A stretch of 64,000 nucleotides of DNA. Source: Paenalcaligenes faecalis. Its GTDB lineage: Bacteria; Pseudomonadota; Gammaproteobacteria; Burkholderiales; Burkholderiaceae_B. The notes under the pieces were generated by a model that was not told the DNA's origin, did not search any database, and was given only the letters and a program-made list of their open reading frames with translations. The stretch is from assembly GCF_027557445.1 (NCBI RefSeq), contig NZ_CP106841.1:1474001-1538000 (forward strand), written 5' to 3'. The position numbers were made by a program, and so were the translations under genes. Of the stretch, positions 25,021 through 33,602 are shown one piece after another. Within the stretch, counting starts at the first letter, position 1; each line of letters begins with the position of its first letter.

Positions 25021-26010
25021 TTAATTGATCTTTAGTTCTACCCGTGTAGTTAGGGCGGCAAAGCGATCTATGTCTGCATGAATGATGCGTTTAAATTCGT
25101 CTGCTGTAGTACGAAAAGGAGTATAACCTAATTTTTTCAAGTCGTGTTGAATTTTTTCATCTTCCATTAACTTTACTATGGTTTGGTTTAATTGCGTGAT
25201 CAGTTCTGCGGGGGTTCCTGCTGGGGCAAGTAAGCCATGCCATTGATCTAATTGGTAATTTTCTATGCCATATTCCATCACCGTAGGGATGTCTGGCATC
25301 ACGGGGCTACGTGTGGCGGCGGTGATAGCAACGGGCTTGAGTTTGCCACTCTCTATGAATCCCATGGCGCTAGATAAGGTCACAATCCCCAGAGGGACTT
25401 GGCCGGACATAATATCGGTGATTGCGGGGCCACAGCCTCGGTATGGGATATGTAACATCGTGGTGCCGGTGCGCTCTGCCAACATTTCCCCAGCTAGGTG
25501 CTGCGGCGTGCCATTACCGCACGAGGCAAAGGCGACGCTGCCTGCTTGGCTTTGCTGCAAGGCGCTGGCTAAGTCCGTTACGGGGCTATTTTCCCCTACC
25601 ACGATAACGGATGGTATCCATGCGACATGGATAATGGGCTCAAAGTCTTTTTTAGGATCAAACCCTAATTGCCTATAGACCCCTGGATTGATGGCAAATG
25701 AGCTATTGACCATCAATAAGGTGTAGCCGTCAGCTTTACTATCAGCCACATAACGGGCGCCAATATTGCCACTGGCTCCGGGTCGATTTTCGATGATAAC
25801 AGGGGTACGCCAGCGTTTTTCTAGCTCTGCGCCCAGTTTTCTGGCTAATAAATCCGTGCCTCCGCCGGGCGGAAAAGTCACAACTAGGGTGACAGCTTTA
25901 GTCGGATAGGAACGCGCCTTGGTTGCCGCCGCCTGTACATTAGGCCGCCACGCCAACACCGCAACGACCAATAGGATCAACACCACTGCACCCGCCACCA
26001 CTCGTTTCAT
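25021..26010 (-). CDS. Bug/TctC-family periplasmic solute receptor
   Basis: 329 aa with a signal peptide (MKRVVAGAVVLILLVVAVLA...VQAA). Family signatures: VTFPPGGGTDLLARKLGAEL, NRPGASGNIGARYVADSKADG, GTPQHLAGEM and GVAGPAGTP-like LLAPAGTPAELI. These proteins bind small carboxylates, often for TctAB transporters, and are greatly expanded in Alcaligenaceae. The gene follows nadC once the inserted IscB element is discounted, suggesting an NAD-precursor ligand (quinolinate or nicotinate); inference only. The IscB element ends 8 bp before the start codon, so the native promoter and leader have been displaced. Confidence 0.88.
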   Translation of the reverse strand: MKRVVAGAVVLILLVVAVLAWRPNVQAAATKARSYPTKAVTLVVTFPPGGGTDLLARKLGAELEKRWRTPVIIENRPGASGNIGARYVADSKADGYTLLMVNSSFAINPGVYRQLGFDPKKDFEPIIHVAWIPSVIVVGENSPVTDLASALQQSQAGSVAFASCGNGTPQHLAGEMLAERTGTTMLHIPYRGCGPAITDIMSGQVPLGIVTLSSAMGFIESGKLKPVAITAATRSPVMPDIPTVMEYGIENYQLDQWHGLLAPAGTPAELITQLNQTIVKLMEDEKIQHDLKKLGYTPFRTTADEFKRIIHADIDRFAALTTRVELKIN

Positions 26011-26017
26011 CCAGTTG

Positions 26018-27724
26018 TTGCGCGAGATACCCCGTTATTTATGACGGGGAGGGATAGCGCGTTGGCGTAAGCCAACCTTGTTCTCGCTTCTCCATTGTTA
26101 ATAGCTATCCGATCTAAGTGAGTATCCGTAGCCATCGCTACGTTGAATAAGGGTGCAGTAACGGTGGCTAATGCCTTGAACCAAACCCACTGCGGATTGA
26201 ATGTTAAAGCTTCCTGAGGCCCTAACGGCAACGCGACCAATATACGCGCCAACCTTCTTGCCTTGGGTAACTATCGCCTTTACCATGTCACCCGTCTGAA
26301 AGCCATGAATTCGCTTTTGCCTTGTTAAATAGCCTCGCGGGAAGCCAAAACGATTAAGGCGTGTGCGTTGATAACTACCACGCCCGGTGGCTTTAATCAC
26401 TAACGTCGGTTTTTGCCAATGCTCTACAAAATCCACTTCGCCCACGCACACCGCATCTAAGGCATGTGTCTTTGGTATAACGAGCCGTGAGCGATTGCAC
26501 TTCGTTAAGCCGCCAGACCCGGTGCGAACGGGCAGTCCTGTTGCCTTGAGCGCGTTAAGCAGTTTCCAGCGCGTGGCGTTAACGGCAGCGGCATCGCGTA
26601 ACGGGCGTTTCGCTTGGGCTTGAATCTTGGTTAAGCGTTTGGGGTCTTTGGCCAAGAATTGGGTGATGTCTTGCGCGGCTTTCTTTAGGTTGCAGGGTGC
26701 ACACGCGAGCGTTAAGTTACTGACGCGGTTCGAGCCGCCTCGCGCTTTGGGGTGAATGTGTTCGATTTGCAGCGGCACCTCTGATACATCGCAATAGGCA
26801 CATTGTCGATGCCACTTTTCCAATAAATACTCGCGCACTTCATAGCCTGCTAATTCGCCTTGCTGGTACTCCACGCCCGCTATCTCGGGGTTTTCAAGCT
26901 GCTGCATATCAAATCGAACCAGCTCTTGTGCAAGGTGCGTAATTGGTGCCACGTTTCGTAGTCGCGCAACCCACGATAACGTAGTATCAATTCGATGCTG
27001 CAAGCTAGGTGCGAGCCACCCTTCGCCTTTGTTTTTTCGATTAAGGAACCGAGGCGCACGGTAACGTAAGTTGGCGCTACGACGGCGACGCCGCATTTGG
27101 CTTCTCGCGGTTAAAGCTTTACTAATTTGAAACCCACGATGTGTCAACTCGAACAGGTTTAATACGTGCGCCGTAGCTGTTATCTTGCCCGTTTCCGCGT
27201 TAACGGTATCGTTATTGCGAACTAACGCCAGCCCTGATGTTTTACTGCCAGGGTCAATCTTAAGCTCTAACGGTTGAAGCTCGCTTTGCGCCACCTCTCT
27301 GTCAATCAAGCGAATCGTAAAGGGGATCAATCGATGCACCCTTGCTCGCCCTCGCGCCAATAAAAGTCGTGCTCGCTTCTCGGAGCACGGCATCAACGGC
27401 GCTTGGCGTCTATCTATTACAAAAACAGCCATGGCTATTTTCTCCTAATTTTGCCCGTAAGGGCCTTGTAACGGAGGCTTACGCCTCGCTCCCCTCGACA
27501 AGGTTGATGTCCCGCTAGATGCCTAATGCACCATGCGGTAGCCCGTTTCGTGCCTACCCTAGGCGTGTCTGCTGCTACCGCTTACAGAGCTTGGAACTGA
27601 GGAAGCATTCCAAGGTGCGTCTTGAACGTAACACCAACGTAGCGCTACAACAGTGCTGAGTCTGGTCAATCTAGGCAAGCACAGAGTGACTCTGGCATGC
27701 CTCGCCCTTTAGGGCGGGGTTATT
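26018..27724 (-). mobile_element. IscB element A (complete, ~1.7 kb)
   Basis: Defined by identity with copies B and C: left end AATAACCCCGCCC (first base 27724 on the minus strand), right end GGTATCTCGCGCAA at ~26018 after a CCCCG...CGGGG hairpin. It encodes only iscB plus its 5' RNA and no transposase, so it needs a Y1 transposase in trans. All three left ends are preceded by GTC. Confidence 0.82.
26098..27432 (-). CDS. iscB: IscB RNA-guided endonuclease (element A)
   Basis: 444 aa, IscB being the RuvC/HNH ancestor of Cas9. Domains in order: PLMP (residues ~1-50, motif PLMP at 12-15), RuvC-I Asp60 (LKIDPGSKTSG), arginine-rich bridge helix (QMRRRRRSANLRYR, ~112-125), RuvC-II Glu170 (HLAQELVRFD), HNH (CAYC at 211, EHIH at 224-227, CAPCN at 244-248), RuvC-III (KTHALDAV, His333/Asp336), and a C-terminal beta-rich region. 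All catalytic residues are present. It would be guided by the RNA encoded just upstream. Confidence 0.93.
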   Translation of the reverse strand: MAVFVIDRRQAPLMPCSEKRARLLLARGRARVHRLIPFTIRLIDREVAQSELQPLELKIDPGSKTSGLALVRNNDTVNAETGKITATAHVLNLFELTHRGFQISKALTARSQMRRRRRSANLRYRAPRFLNRKNKGEGWLAPSLQHRIDTTLSWVARLRNVAPITHLAQELVRFDMQQLENPEIAGVEYQQGELAGYEVREYLLEKWHRQCAYCDVSEVPLQIEHIHPKARGGSNRVSNLTLACAPCNLKKAAQDITQFLAKDPKRLTKIQAQAKRPLRDAAAVNATRWKLLNALKATGLPVRTGSGGLTKCNRSRLVIPKTHALDAVCVGEVDFVEHWQKPTLVIKATGRGSYQRTRLNRFGFPRGYLTRQKRIHGFQTGDMVKAIVTQGKKVGAYIGRVAVRASGSFNIQSAVGLVQGISHRYCTLIQRSDGYGYSLRSDSY

Positions 27725-27745
27725 GACTGTCTCTACCCTCTAAAC
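27433..27745 (-). ncRNA. Predicted omega-RNA of IscB A, with guide from the nadC 3' end
   Basis: About 290 nt conserved with copies B and C between the element end and the iscB start, with no reading frame. It contains stable hairpins: GCCC-TAAA-GGGC at the 5' end and CTTGGAA...TTCCAAG. IscB omega-RNAs carry the guide at the 5' end, transcribed from outside the left end; here that is ~27725-27745, overlapping the nadC stop codon. Exact ends are unknown. Confidence 0.75.
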
Positions 27746-28603
27746 CGCGTCCAAGCCAATATCTAAAATGGCAGCGCTGTGTGTAATCCAGCCAATTGCA
27801 ATTCGATCTACACCCGTCGCTGCAATGGACTCCACCGTTTCCGGGGTGATACCACCACTGGCTTCGCTGATAGCTCTGCCGTCGATACGCGCCACGGCCT
27901 CGGACAATGTCGTCGTATCCATGTTATCGAGCAAAATCACATCCACCCCTATTGCCAACGCCTCGTCTAGTTGCGCTAAGGTGTCTACCTCAACCTCGAT
28001 TTTCACCATATGGCCGACGGCGGCTCGAGCACGCTCTACTGCTGTCGTTAACCCCCCGGCTATCGCTATGTGATTATCCTTAATCAGCACGGCATCATCT
28101 AAACCAAAACGATGATTACTGCCCCCCCCTACTCGCACTGCGTATTTTTCAACTTGTCGCAGTAAGGGCGTGGTTTTACGTGTGCAGGTGACTTTGCAGG
28201 CATAAGACGAAATACGCTGCGCTATATCAGCCGTCGCAGAGGCAATACCACTGAGATGGCAGAGAAAATTCAATGCCGTGCGTTCCGCACTCAGCAACGC
28301 ACGGGCAGACCCGCTAATTCGAGCAATACGACTACCCGGCTGCAATGCAGCGCCATCTGCTAATAATGGCTCGAACTGTACCTGAGCATCCATTAGCTCA
28401 AAAGCCAATCGTGCTAGGTCAATCCCCGCCAACACGCCCGCCTGTCGTGCCACTAAAAACAACTCGGACTGCACCTGCGCCCCAATAATGGCATCACTGG
28501 TAATGTCTCCGGCCCGACCTAAGTCTTCGGCCAAAGTAGCGCGCACTAAGGGCTCCAATAAAACAGTAGGTAAAGCAAATACAGCTGAATTCGCAAGACT
28601 CAT
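27740..28603 (-). CDS. nadC: Nicotinate-nucleotide pyrophosphorylase (carboxylating)
   Basis: About 287 aa from the ATG at 28603. It converts quinolinate and PRPP to nicotinate mononucleotide. Family motifs: EDLGRAGDITSDAI near the start, AERTALNFLCHLSGIA, CTRKTTPLLRQVEKYAVRVGG (substrate-binding), KDNHI, EVEVDTL and the C-terminal EASGGITPETV barrel end. A TTG at 28615 is a possible alternative start. The IscB element A sits 13 bp after the stop codon. Confidence 0.94.
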   Translation of the reverse strand: MSLANSAVFALPTVLLEPLVRATLAEDLGRAGDITSDAIIGAQVQSELFLVARQAGVLAGIDLARLAFELMDAQVQFEPLLADGAALQPGSRIARISGSARALLSAERTALNFLCHLSGIASATADIAQRISSYACKVTCTRKTTPLLRQVEKYAVRVGGGSNHRFGLDDAVLIKDNHIAIAGGLTTAVERARAAVGHMVKIEVEVDTLAQLDEALAIGVDVILLDNMDTTTLSEAVARIDGRAISEASGGITPETVESIAATGVDRIAIGWITHSAAILDIGLDAV

Positions 28604-28657
28604 TATTATGCTCAAATAGAGTATTAGTTGATTAAAAAAAGGTGGTGGCTCACACCA

Positions 28658-28692
28658 CGCTTATTTATACTAACCTTGAGCATAAATAAGCG
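28658..28692. promoter_or_regulatory. Inverted repeat upstream of nadC, candidate NadQ operator
   Basis: CGCTTATTTAT (28658-28668) is perfectly mirrored by ATAAATAAGCG (28682-28692) with a 13-bp spacer, in the 127-bp gap between nadQ and nadC. A CTTATATAAG palindrome (28698-28707) and two copies of CTCACACCAC (28649, 28720) are also there. It could be the operator of the NAD regulator or a hairpin. Confidence 0.5.
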
Positions 28693-28730
28693 CAAGTCTT
28701 ATATAAGACCACTGTGTAACTCACACCACA

Positions 28731-29660
28731 TTATCGAGCTTGTCTAGCCAAGGGGAGTTTTGTGCCTGCAATCGCGCGCTCCAACACCACATCCCCTTTA
28801 AACCTAAATAATTTAGCGGGCCTACCTGCTGCCCCAGCGGTCAACACACCGGTTTCCTCGACTACATTTTGCTGCTCAATCAGACGCCTAAAGTTCTGCT
28901 TATGCAATACGCGCCCAGCGATGGCCTCTACCGTCTGCTGTAACTGCAATAACGTGAATTCATCTGGCATCAGCTCAAACATAACAGGCCTATATTTGAT
29001 CTTAGCCCGCAAACGGGCCATACCTGTAGCCAAAATCCGTCTGTGGTCGTACCGCATAGACAAACCCAATACACTTTCATTACTATCAACGGATGATTGC
29101 GTTAATCGTTTTGCCTCATCAACCAAGCCAGCCTCAAATAACAACTCATAGCGCTGTAATACCATGTCCTCGTTCCAACTCGAACCCTCTAGGCCAAAGG
29201 CATAAGCCACCCGTTGCCAACGCTCATTTTCTAAAGCCCTGTCGGATTGGGCCCAGACCGTTAAGGCTGGGATGAGCTGTTGGCTTAATAAAGCAGGCAT
29301 CCCTAAACGCCAATCTTCCCATGGAAAATAACGATACCAATCCTGCCAACCTACCTCATCGACCTCTTGAGTTGTGTCCTCAATCGTCAGCGCCAAATAA
29401 CTAACAGAAATAACGCGCTCCCCCGACGCATAAAAGCGCCCTTTATCCGCAAAGGTATATAACTGCTCGACATAACCTAATTCATGATGGGTTTGCTCCT
29501 CGACCCATTGCCTGACCCCATTTTGCAACGATTGATGGGAATGTTGCAGCGGCCCTGCAGGCAATGCCCGAGCACACTGCGTCGTCAAGACTCGTGGCTG
29601 TCCTTGAGTCACAGCCACCAATACAGCAACTAATTCAGCGGATAAAGCGCTATCTATCAC
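28731..29660 (-). CDS. nadQ: NadQ-type NAD biosynthesis regulator
   Basis: 309 aa. An N-terminal Nudix-like, non-catalytic domain (~1-150; LVAVLVAVTQGQPRVLTT, FADKGRFYASGERVISVSYL) and a C-terminal winged-helix region (~210-300; FTLLQLQQTVEAIAGRVLHK...FRRLIEQQNVVEETG, GRPAKLFRF). This architecture matches COG4111/NadQ regulators that repress NAD synthesis genes. Its position directly upstream of nadC on the same strand supports the assignment; direct homology cannot be tested here. Confidence 0.8.
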   Translation of the reverse strand: MIDSALSAELVAVLVAVTQGQPRVLTTQCARALPAGPLQHSHQSLQNGVRQWVEEQTHHELGYVEQLYTFADKGRFYASGERVISVSYLALTIEDTTQEVDEVGWQDWYRYFPWEDWRLGMPALLSQQLIPALTVWAQSDRALENERWQRVAYAFGLEGSSWNEDMVLQRYELLFEAGLVDEAKRLTQSSVDSNESVLGLSMRYDHRRILATGMARLRAKIKYRPVMFELMPDEFTLLQLQQTVEAIAGRVLHKQNFRRLIEQQNVVEETGVLTAGAAGRPAKLFRFKGDVVLERAIAGTKLPLARQAR

Positions 29661-29797
29661 TAGATATAAACTCCTAAATAATTCTTAATATATTATTAAT
29701 TATGATGAAGCATTATATACAGACCGGCCTAAGCTTGAGATAAATCACGTCTTACTTCATAAAAGTCACTAAAGTAATGCTTAACTCCTATTAGGGT

Positions 29798-29824
29798 TTA
29801 AGAGATATCGATTCTTGCCGTAAT
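29798..29824 (+). promoter_or_regulatory. Possible sigma-28 promoter of chemoreceptor 1
   Basis: TTAAGAGA - 11 bp - GCCGTAAT, compared with the sigma-28 consensus TAAAGTTT - 11 bp - GCCGATAA; the GCCG core and spacing fit. It lies 88 bp upstream of the start codon. Confidence 0.45.
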
Positions 29825-29911
29825 ATTTCCTATGATAAAGCTACAATTTTTAATAATGATGCCTTATTTTTAGGACTGCACATCCAACGAGGTCTACCAG
29901 CTGGGAAACTA

Positions 29912-31558
29912 ATGAGAAAAAATTACCCCATCACCCAAGTCGAACACAAACTTCGACACGACCAATACCTGATTTCCAAAACGGATCTAAAAGGTCGTAT
30001 CACGTATGCCAATCCTGCTTTTATTGAAATCAGCGGATTTAGCCGCGACGAGCTCATGGGCAAAGCCCATAACATCGTACGCCATCCGCATGTTCCTCCT
30101 GCCGCATTCCAGGACATGTGGGACACCCTACATGCCGGAAAACCATGGACTGGCATTGTTAAAAATCGAAGTAAAAACGGTGACTTTTATTGGGTACATG
30201 CATTAGTCTCCCCCATCGTTGAGGGCGATCAAATCACAGGCTATGCGTCCGTGCGTGTACGCCCTTCAGACGAACAAATTCGCGCCGCCGAAGACCTCTA
30301 TGAAAAGGTCAACACCAACACCTTAGTGGGCTACACCCTCAAAGAGGGCCATGTGATCCCCACCGGATGGCGTCGCATTCTGCCTTGGCTCAAAGCCCCC
30401 TTCAAACGCAGTCTTACTGCTAGCATGTTACGCATGGTCACAGTGGGCTCCATTGCCACCGCCATCACCACCTATTTCGCCTTTACCGGTGGCATCCCCG
30501 ATTACGCCAAACCGTGGGTCATCATCGCCCTCGCTGTCATGATGCTCATGGTCTATGGGTATTGTATTTATCTTGCTCGGGGCATGACCAAACCCATCGA
30601 AAAAGCAGCGTTAATGGCGCAACAAATTGCGGCGGGTAACTTATTACTTGATATACAGCCCGAACAAACCAACAGCAGCCACGAAACCGGCCACCTGTAT
30701 TTTTGTCTGGATCTCATGCGCAAAGGCTTGACCGCCATTGCTGGCGACACCCACTCTGGCATCAAGGCATCCAAACAGGTTGCCGAAGAACTGGATAGCG
30801 ACAATCAACTCTTGGCGGAACGCACGCGTAATCAAGCAGACTCATTACAACAAACTGCCGCCAGCATGGAGGAGCTAACCGTTACCGTACAGCAAAACGC
30901 CGATAACGCCCGCCAAGCCACTCAGCTCGCCGAGCAAAGCATGTCCACCGCCAAACAAGGCGGCAAGGACGTACAGCAACTCATCGACACCATGCAAGAC
31001 ATTCATCAAAGCTCACGTAAAATTGCAGATATTGTCGAGCTCATAGAGGGCATCGCCTTTCAAACGAATATTTTGGCCTTAAATGCCGCCGTGGAATCTG
31101 CCCGCGCTGGCGAAGCAGGCCGTGGCTTTGCGGTAGTGGCAGGCGAAGTACGCAGTCTGGCACAACGAAGCTCGCAGGCAGCAGGCGAAATCAAAATCCT
31201 CATCGAGGAGTCCGTGTCCCGTATGAATACAGGTGTCAATCAAGCCACCCACGCAGGCCACACCGTACAAACCATTGTGGACTCGGTTCAACACGTGAAT
31301 GACATCATCGGTGAAATTTCCATCGCCTCCGAAGAACAAGCCACCGGATTACATCAAATCCACATGGCCATCTCACAAATTGATGATGTCACCCAACAAA
31401 ACACCGCGTTGGTCAATAACTTAAGTAAAACGGCTGGGCTATTAGCCACCCACACTGACGTCTTAGACCAAGCCATCCGTGTCTTAAACACAGATCATAT
31501 CCAGTCTCAGGCAAACCCCCGCCGCTTATCACCCAAAGCATTATCCACCACAGCATAA
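29912..31558 (+). CDS. Aer-like PAS chemoreceptor 1
   Basis: 548 aa. An N-terminal PAS domain (~10-120; [29 protein letters not shown]), hydrophobic segments at ~170-215 with a HAMP-like follow-on, and a C-terminal methyl-accepting signalling domain with the conserved hairpin tip [19 protein letters not shown] and [18 protein letters not shown]. As in E. coli Aer, the PAS domain probably senses redox state through FAD and there is no periplasmic sensor. Signals go to CheA/CheW. It is highly similar to its two neighbours. Confidence 0.9.
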   Translation: MRKNYPITQVEHKLRHDQYLISKTDLKGRITYANPAFIEISGFSRDELMGKAHNIVRHPHVPPAAFQDMWDTLHAGKPWTGIVKNRSKNGDFYWVHALVSPIVEGDQITGYASVRVRPSDEQIRAAEDLYEKVNTNTLVGYTLKEGHVIPTGWRRILPWLKAPFKRSLTASMLRMVTVGSIATAITTYFAFTGGIPDYAKPWVIIALAVMMLMVYGYCIYLARGMTKPIEKAALMAQQIAAGNLLLDIQPEQTNSSHETGHLYFCLDLMRKGLTAIAGDTHSGIKASKQVAEELDSDNQLLAERTRNQADSLQQTAASMEELTVTVQQNADNARQATQLAEQSMSTAKQGGKDVQQLIDTMQDIHQSSRKIADIVELIEGIAFQTNILALNAAVESARAGEAGRGFAVVAGEVRSLAQRSSQAAGEIKILIEESVSRMNTGVNQATHAGHTVQTIVDSVQHVNDIIGEISIASEEQATGLHQIHMAISQIDDVTQQNTALVNNLSKTAGLLATHTDVLDQAIRVLNTDHIQSQANPRRLSPKALSTTA

Positions 31559-31591
31559 ACACCAAAAACCTAAAGCCCTTTACTTTTTTAA

Positions 31592-31619
31592 AGCCAACAC
31601 AGCAATGTTGGCTTTTTTT
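31592..31619 (+). terminator. Terminator of chemoreceptor 1
   Basis: AGCCAACA (31592-31599) paired with TGTTGGCT (31606-31613), then a run of T. Confidence 0.88.
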
Positions 31620-31677
31620 ATTGGTTCCTTTTTGTTACAGTAGTTAGTGTTTTCCCTAACCTTGGTCACAATAAATC

Positions 31678-33327
31678 ATGAGACAAAACCTTCCTATTAA
31701 TAACAAAGAAGTTCGAGTACGATCAGATCAATACTTAATCTCAAAAACAGACTTAAAGGGACGTATTACTTACGCCAACCCTGCATTTATTGAAATCAGC
31801 GGCTTTTCTCCGGATGAGCTACGAGGCAAAGCCCACAACATCGTGCGCCACCCCGATATGCCCCCCGCCGCTTTTGCCGACCTCTGGCAAACCGTACAAG
31901 CTGGAAAATCATGGTTAGGAATTGTCAAAAACCGACGCAAAGACGGCGGATTTTACTGGGTACAAGCCTTTGTCGCCCCCATCATCGAAGAAGGCTGTGT
32001 TACCGGCTATTCCTCTATACGGGTACGGCCCACAGATGAACAAATCCGTCAGGCCAGCCAAGCCTATGAAAAAATCAACACCAATACCCTACACGGCTAC
32101 ACCGTCAAAGAAGGCCAAATCGTCAAAACCGGCTGGCGTAGATGGCTAGAAGCCTTCAAAATCCCTTTCTTATCGACTCCTCAAGCCAAAACGATCCGTT
32201 TATTGACCTTAGGGTCGCTTACCACTCTCATCGCCAGTTACTTTGCCACGCATGGCGGCCTAAGCGATCAGCAACTGCCTTGGTTTTATACCCTGATAAT
32301 TACTGCCCTATTAGCCACTTACCTCTATGGCTGGCATTTATTACGCGGCATAAATCGCCCTATGCAGCAAGCCACCCAGATTGCACAGCAAATTGCAGCA
32401 GGAAACCTCATCATTGATACGGATAACTCGGTATCCAATCAGTCCAATAATGACCTGTTGTTCGTGCTGTCTATTATGCGCAAAGGCCTTAGCGCCATCG
32501 CCGACGACACACATATAGGGATCGAAGCCTCTTTGCAGGCAGCCGACCGCATTAACCAAAGTAATCAGCTTTTAGCCGACCGCACCCGTAATCAAGCCGA
32601 CTCTTTGCAACAAACCGCTGCCAGCATGGAAGAATTAACCACCACGGTGCAGCAAAATGCAGACAATACCCGTGAGGCGACCGAACTGGCAGAACACAGC
32701 ATGGGCACAGCGCAACAAGGCGGCAAAGAAGTCCAAGCCCTGATTGACTCCATGCAAGGCATCGCCCAAAGCTCACGGCAAATTACTGACATTGTGAATT
32801 TGATTGACAGCATTGCCTTTCAAACCAATATTCTGGCCCTAAACGCCGCCGTCGAGTCCGCCCGTGCGGGCGAGTCAGGCCGAGGCTTTGCCGTCGTGGC
32901 AGGCGAAGTCCGCAGCCTAGCCCAACGCAGCGCCCAAGCTGCCAATGACATCAAAAAACTCATCGACGAATCCGTGCAACGCATCGACAACGGTGCCCAG
33001 CAAGCCGAAAGCGCGGGCAACACCATGAAAGACGTTGTCAAAGCCGTCAGCCACGTCAATCAAATCATCAATGACATCGCCCTAGCCTCGTCTGAGCAAG
33101 CCATCGGCCTACACCAAATCCATCAAGCCATCACCCAAATTGATGACGTCACACAGCAAAATACCGACTTGGTTGACGACTTAGGTAATACGATGGAGCT
33201 GTTAGCTACCCACGCCCAAACCCTAGACCAAGCCATACGGGTCTTAAACACGGAAAAAACGCCAAAAAGAAGACCGGCCCCTGCAGAAAAACAACTGTCT
33301 TATTCGGAGTCAATAACCCCGCCCTAA
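31678..33327 (+). CDS. Aer-like PAS chemoreceptor 2, C-terminus altered by IscB insertion
   Basis: 549 aa, same architecture as its neighbour: PAS ([20 protein letters not shown]), two membrane segments (~175-220), and a signalling domain with [20 protein letters not shown]. The last codons (…SESITPP) and the stop come from the left end of IscB element B, which begins at 33312. The native end and its terminator are displaced, so readthrough into the element is possible, which would transcribe the omega-RNA. Confidence 0.88.
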   Translation: MRQNLPINNKEVRVRSDQYLISKTDLKGRITYANPAFIEISGFSPDELRGKAHNIVRHPDMPPAAFADLWQTVQAGKSWLGIVKNRRKDGGFYWVQAFVAPIIEEGCVTGYSSIRVRPTDEQIRQASQAYEKINTNTLHGYTVKEGQIVKTGWRRWLEAFKIPFLSTPQAKTIRLLTLGSLTTLIASYFATHGGLSDQQLPWFYTLIITALLATYLYGWHLLRGINRPMQQATQIAQQIAAGNLIIDTDNSVSNQSNNDLLFVLSIMRKGLSAIADDTHIGIEASLQAADRINQSNQLLADRTRNQADSLQQTAASMEELTTTVQQNADNTREATELAEHSMGTAQQGGKEVQALIDSMQGIAQSSRQITDIVNLIDSIAFQTNILALNAAVESARAGESGRGFAVVAGEVRSLAQRSAQAANDIKKLIDESVQRIDNGAQQAESAGNTMKDVVKAVSHVNQIINDIALASSEQAIGLHQIHQAITQIDDVTQQNTDLVDDLGNTMELLATHAQTLDQAIRVLNTEKTPKRRPAPAEKQLSYSESITPP

Positions 33328-33602
33328 AGGGCGAGGCATGCCAGCTTGGTTCTGTGCTTGCCTAGATTGACCAGACTCAGCGCTGTTAGGGCGCTACGTT
33401 GTAACGAAGTTCAAGACGCACCGTGGGATGCTTCCTCAGTCCCACGCTCTGTAAGCGGTAGCCGCAGACACGCCATGGGTAGGCACGAAACGGGCTATCG
33501 CAGACTCTACCGAGTTAATGCTGCGTTACAACCTTGTCGAGGGGAGCGAGGCGCAAGCCTCCGTCACCAGGCCCGTAAGGGCAAAATTAGGAGAAAATAG
33601 CC
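33292..33602 (+). ncRNA. Predicted omega-RNA of IscB B, with guide from the chemoreceptor 3' end
   Basis: The guide would be ~33292-33311 (the end of the chemoreceptor 2 gene), then the scaffold 33312-33602. Two pairings are supported by comparison with copies A and C: CGTGGGA (33422-33428) with TCCCACG (33440-33446), which becomes CTTGGAA/TTCCAAG in the others, and GTTGTAACG (33398-33406) with CGTTACAAC (33524-33532), which becomes GTTGGTGT/ACATCAAC. Both sides change together. Confidence 0.8.

Noticed and set aside
26007-26252. 81-codon minus-strand frame at the end of iscB A
   Set aside because: A shadow of the iscB 3' end and element end; no independent evidence.
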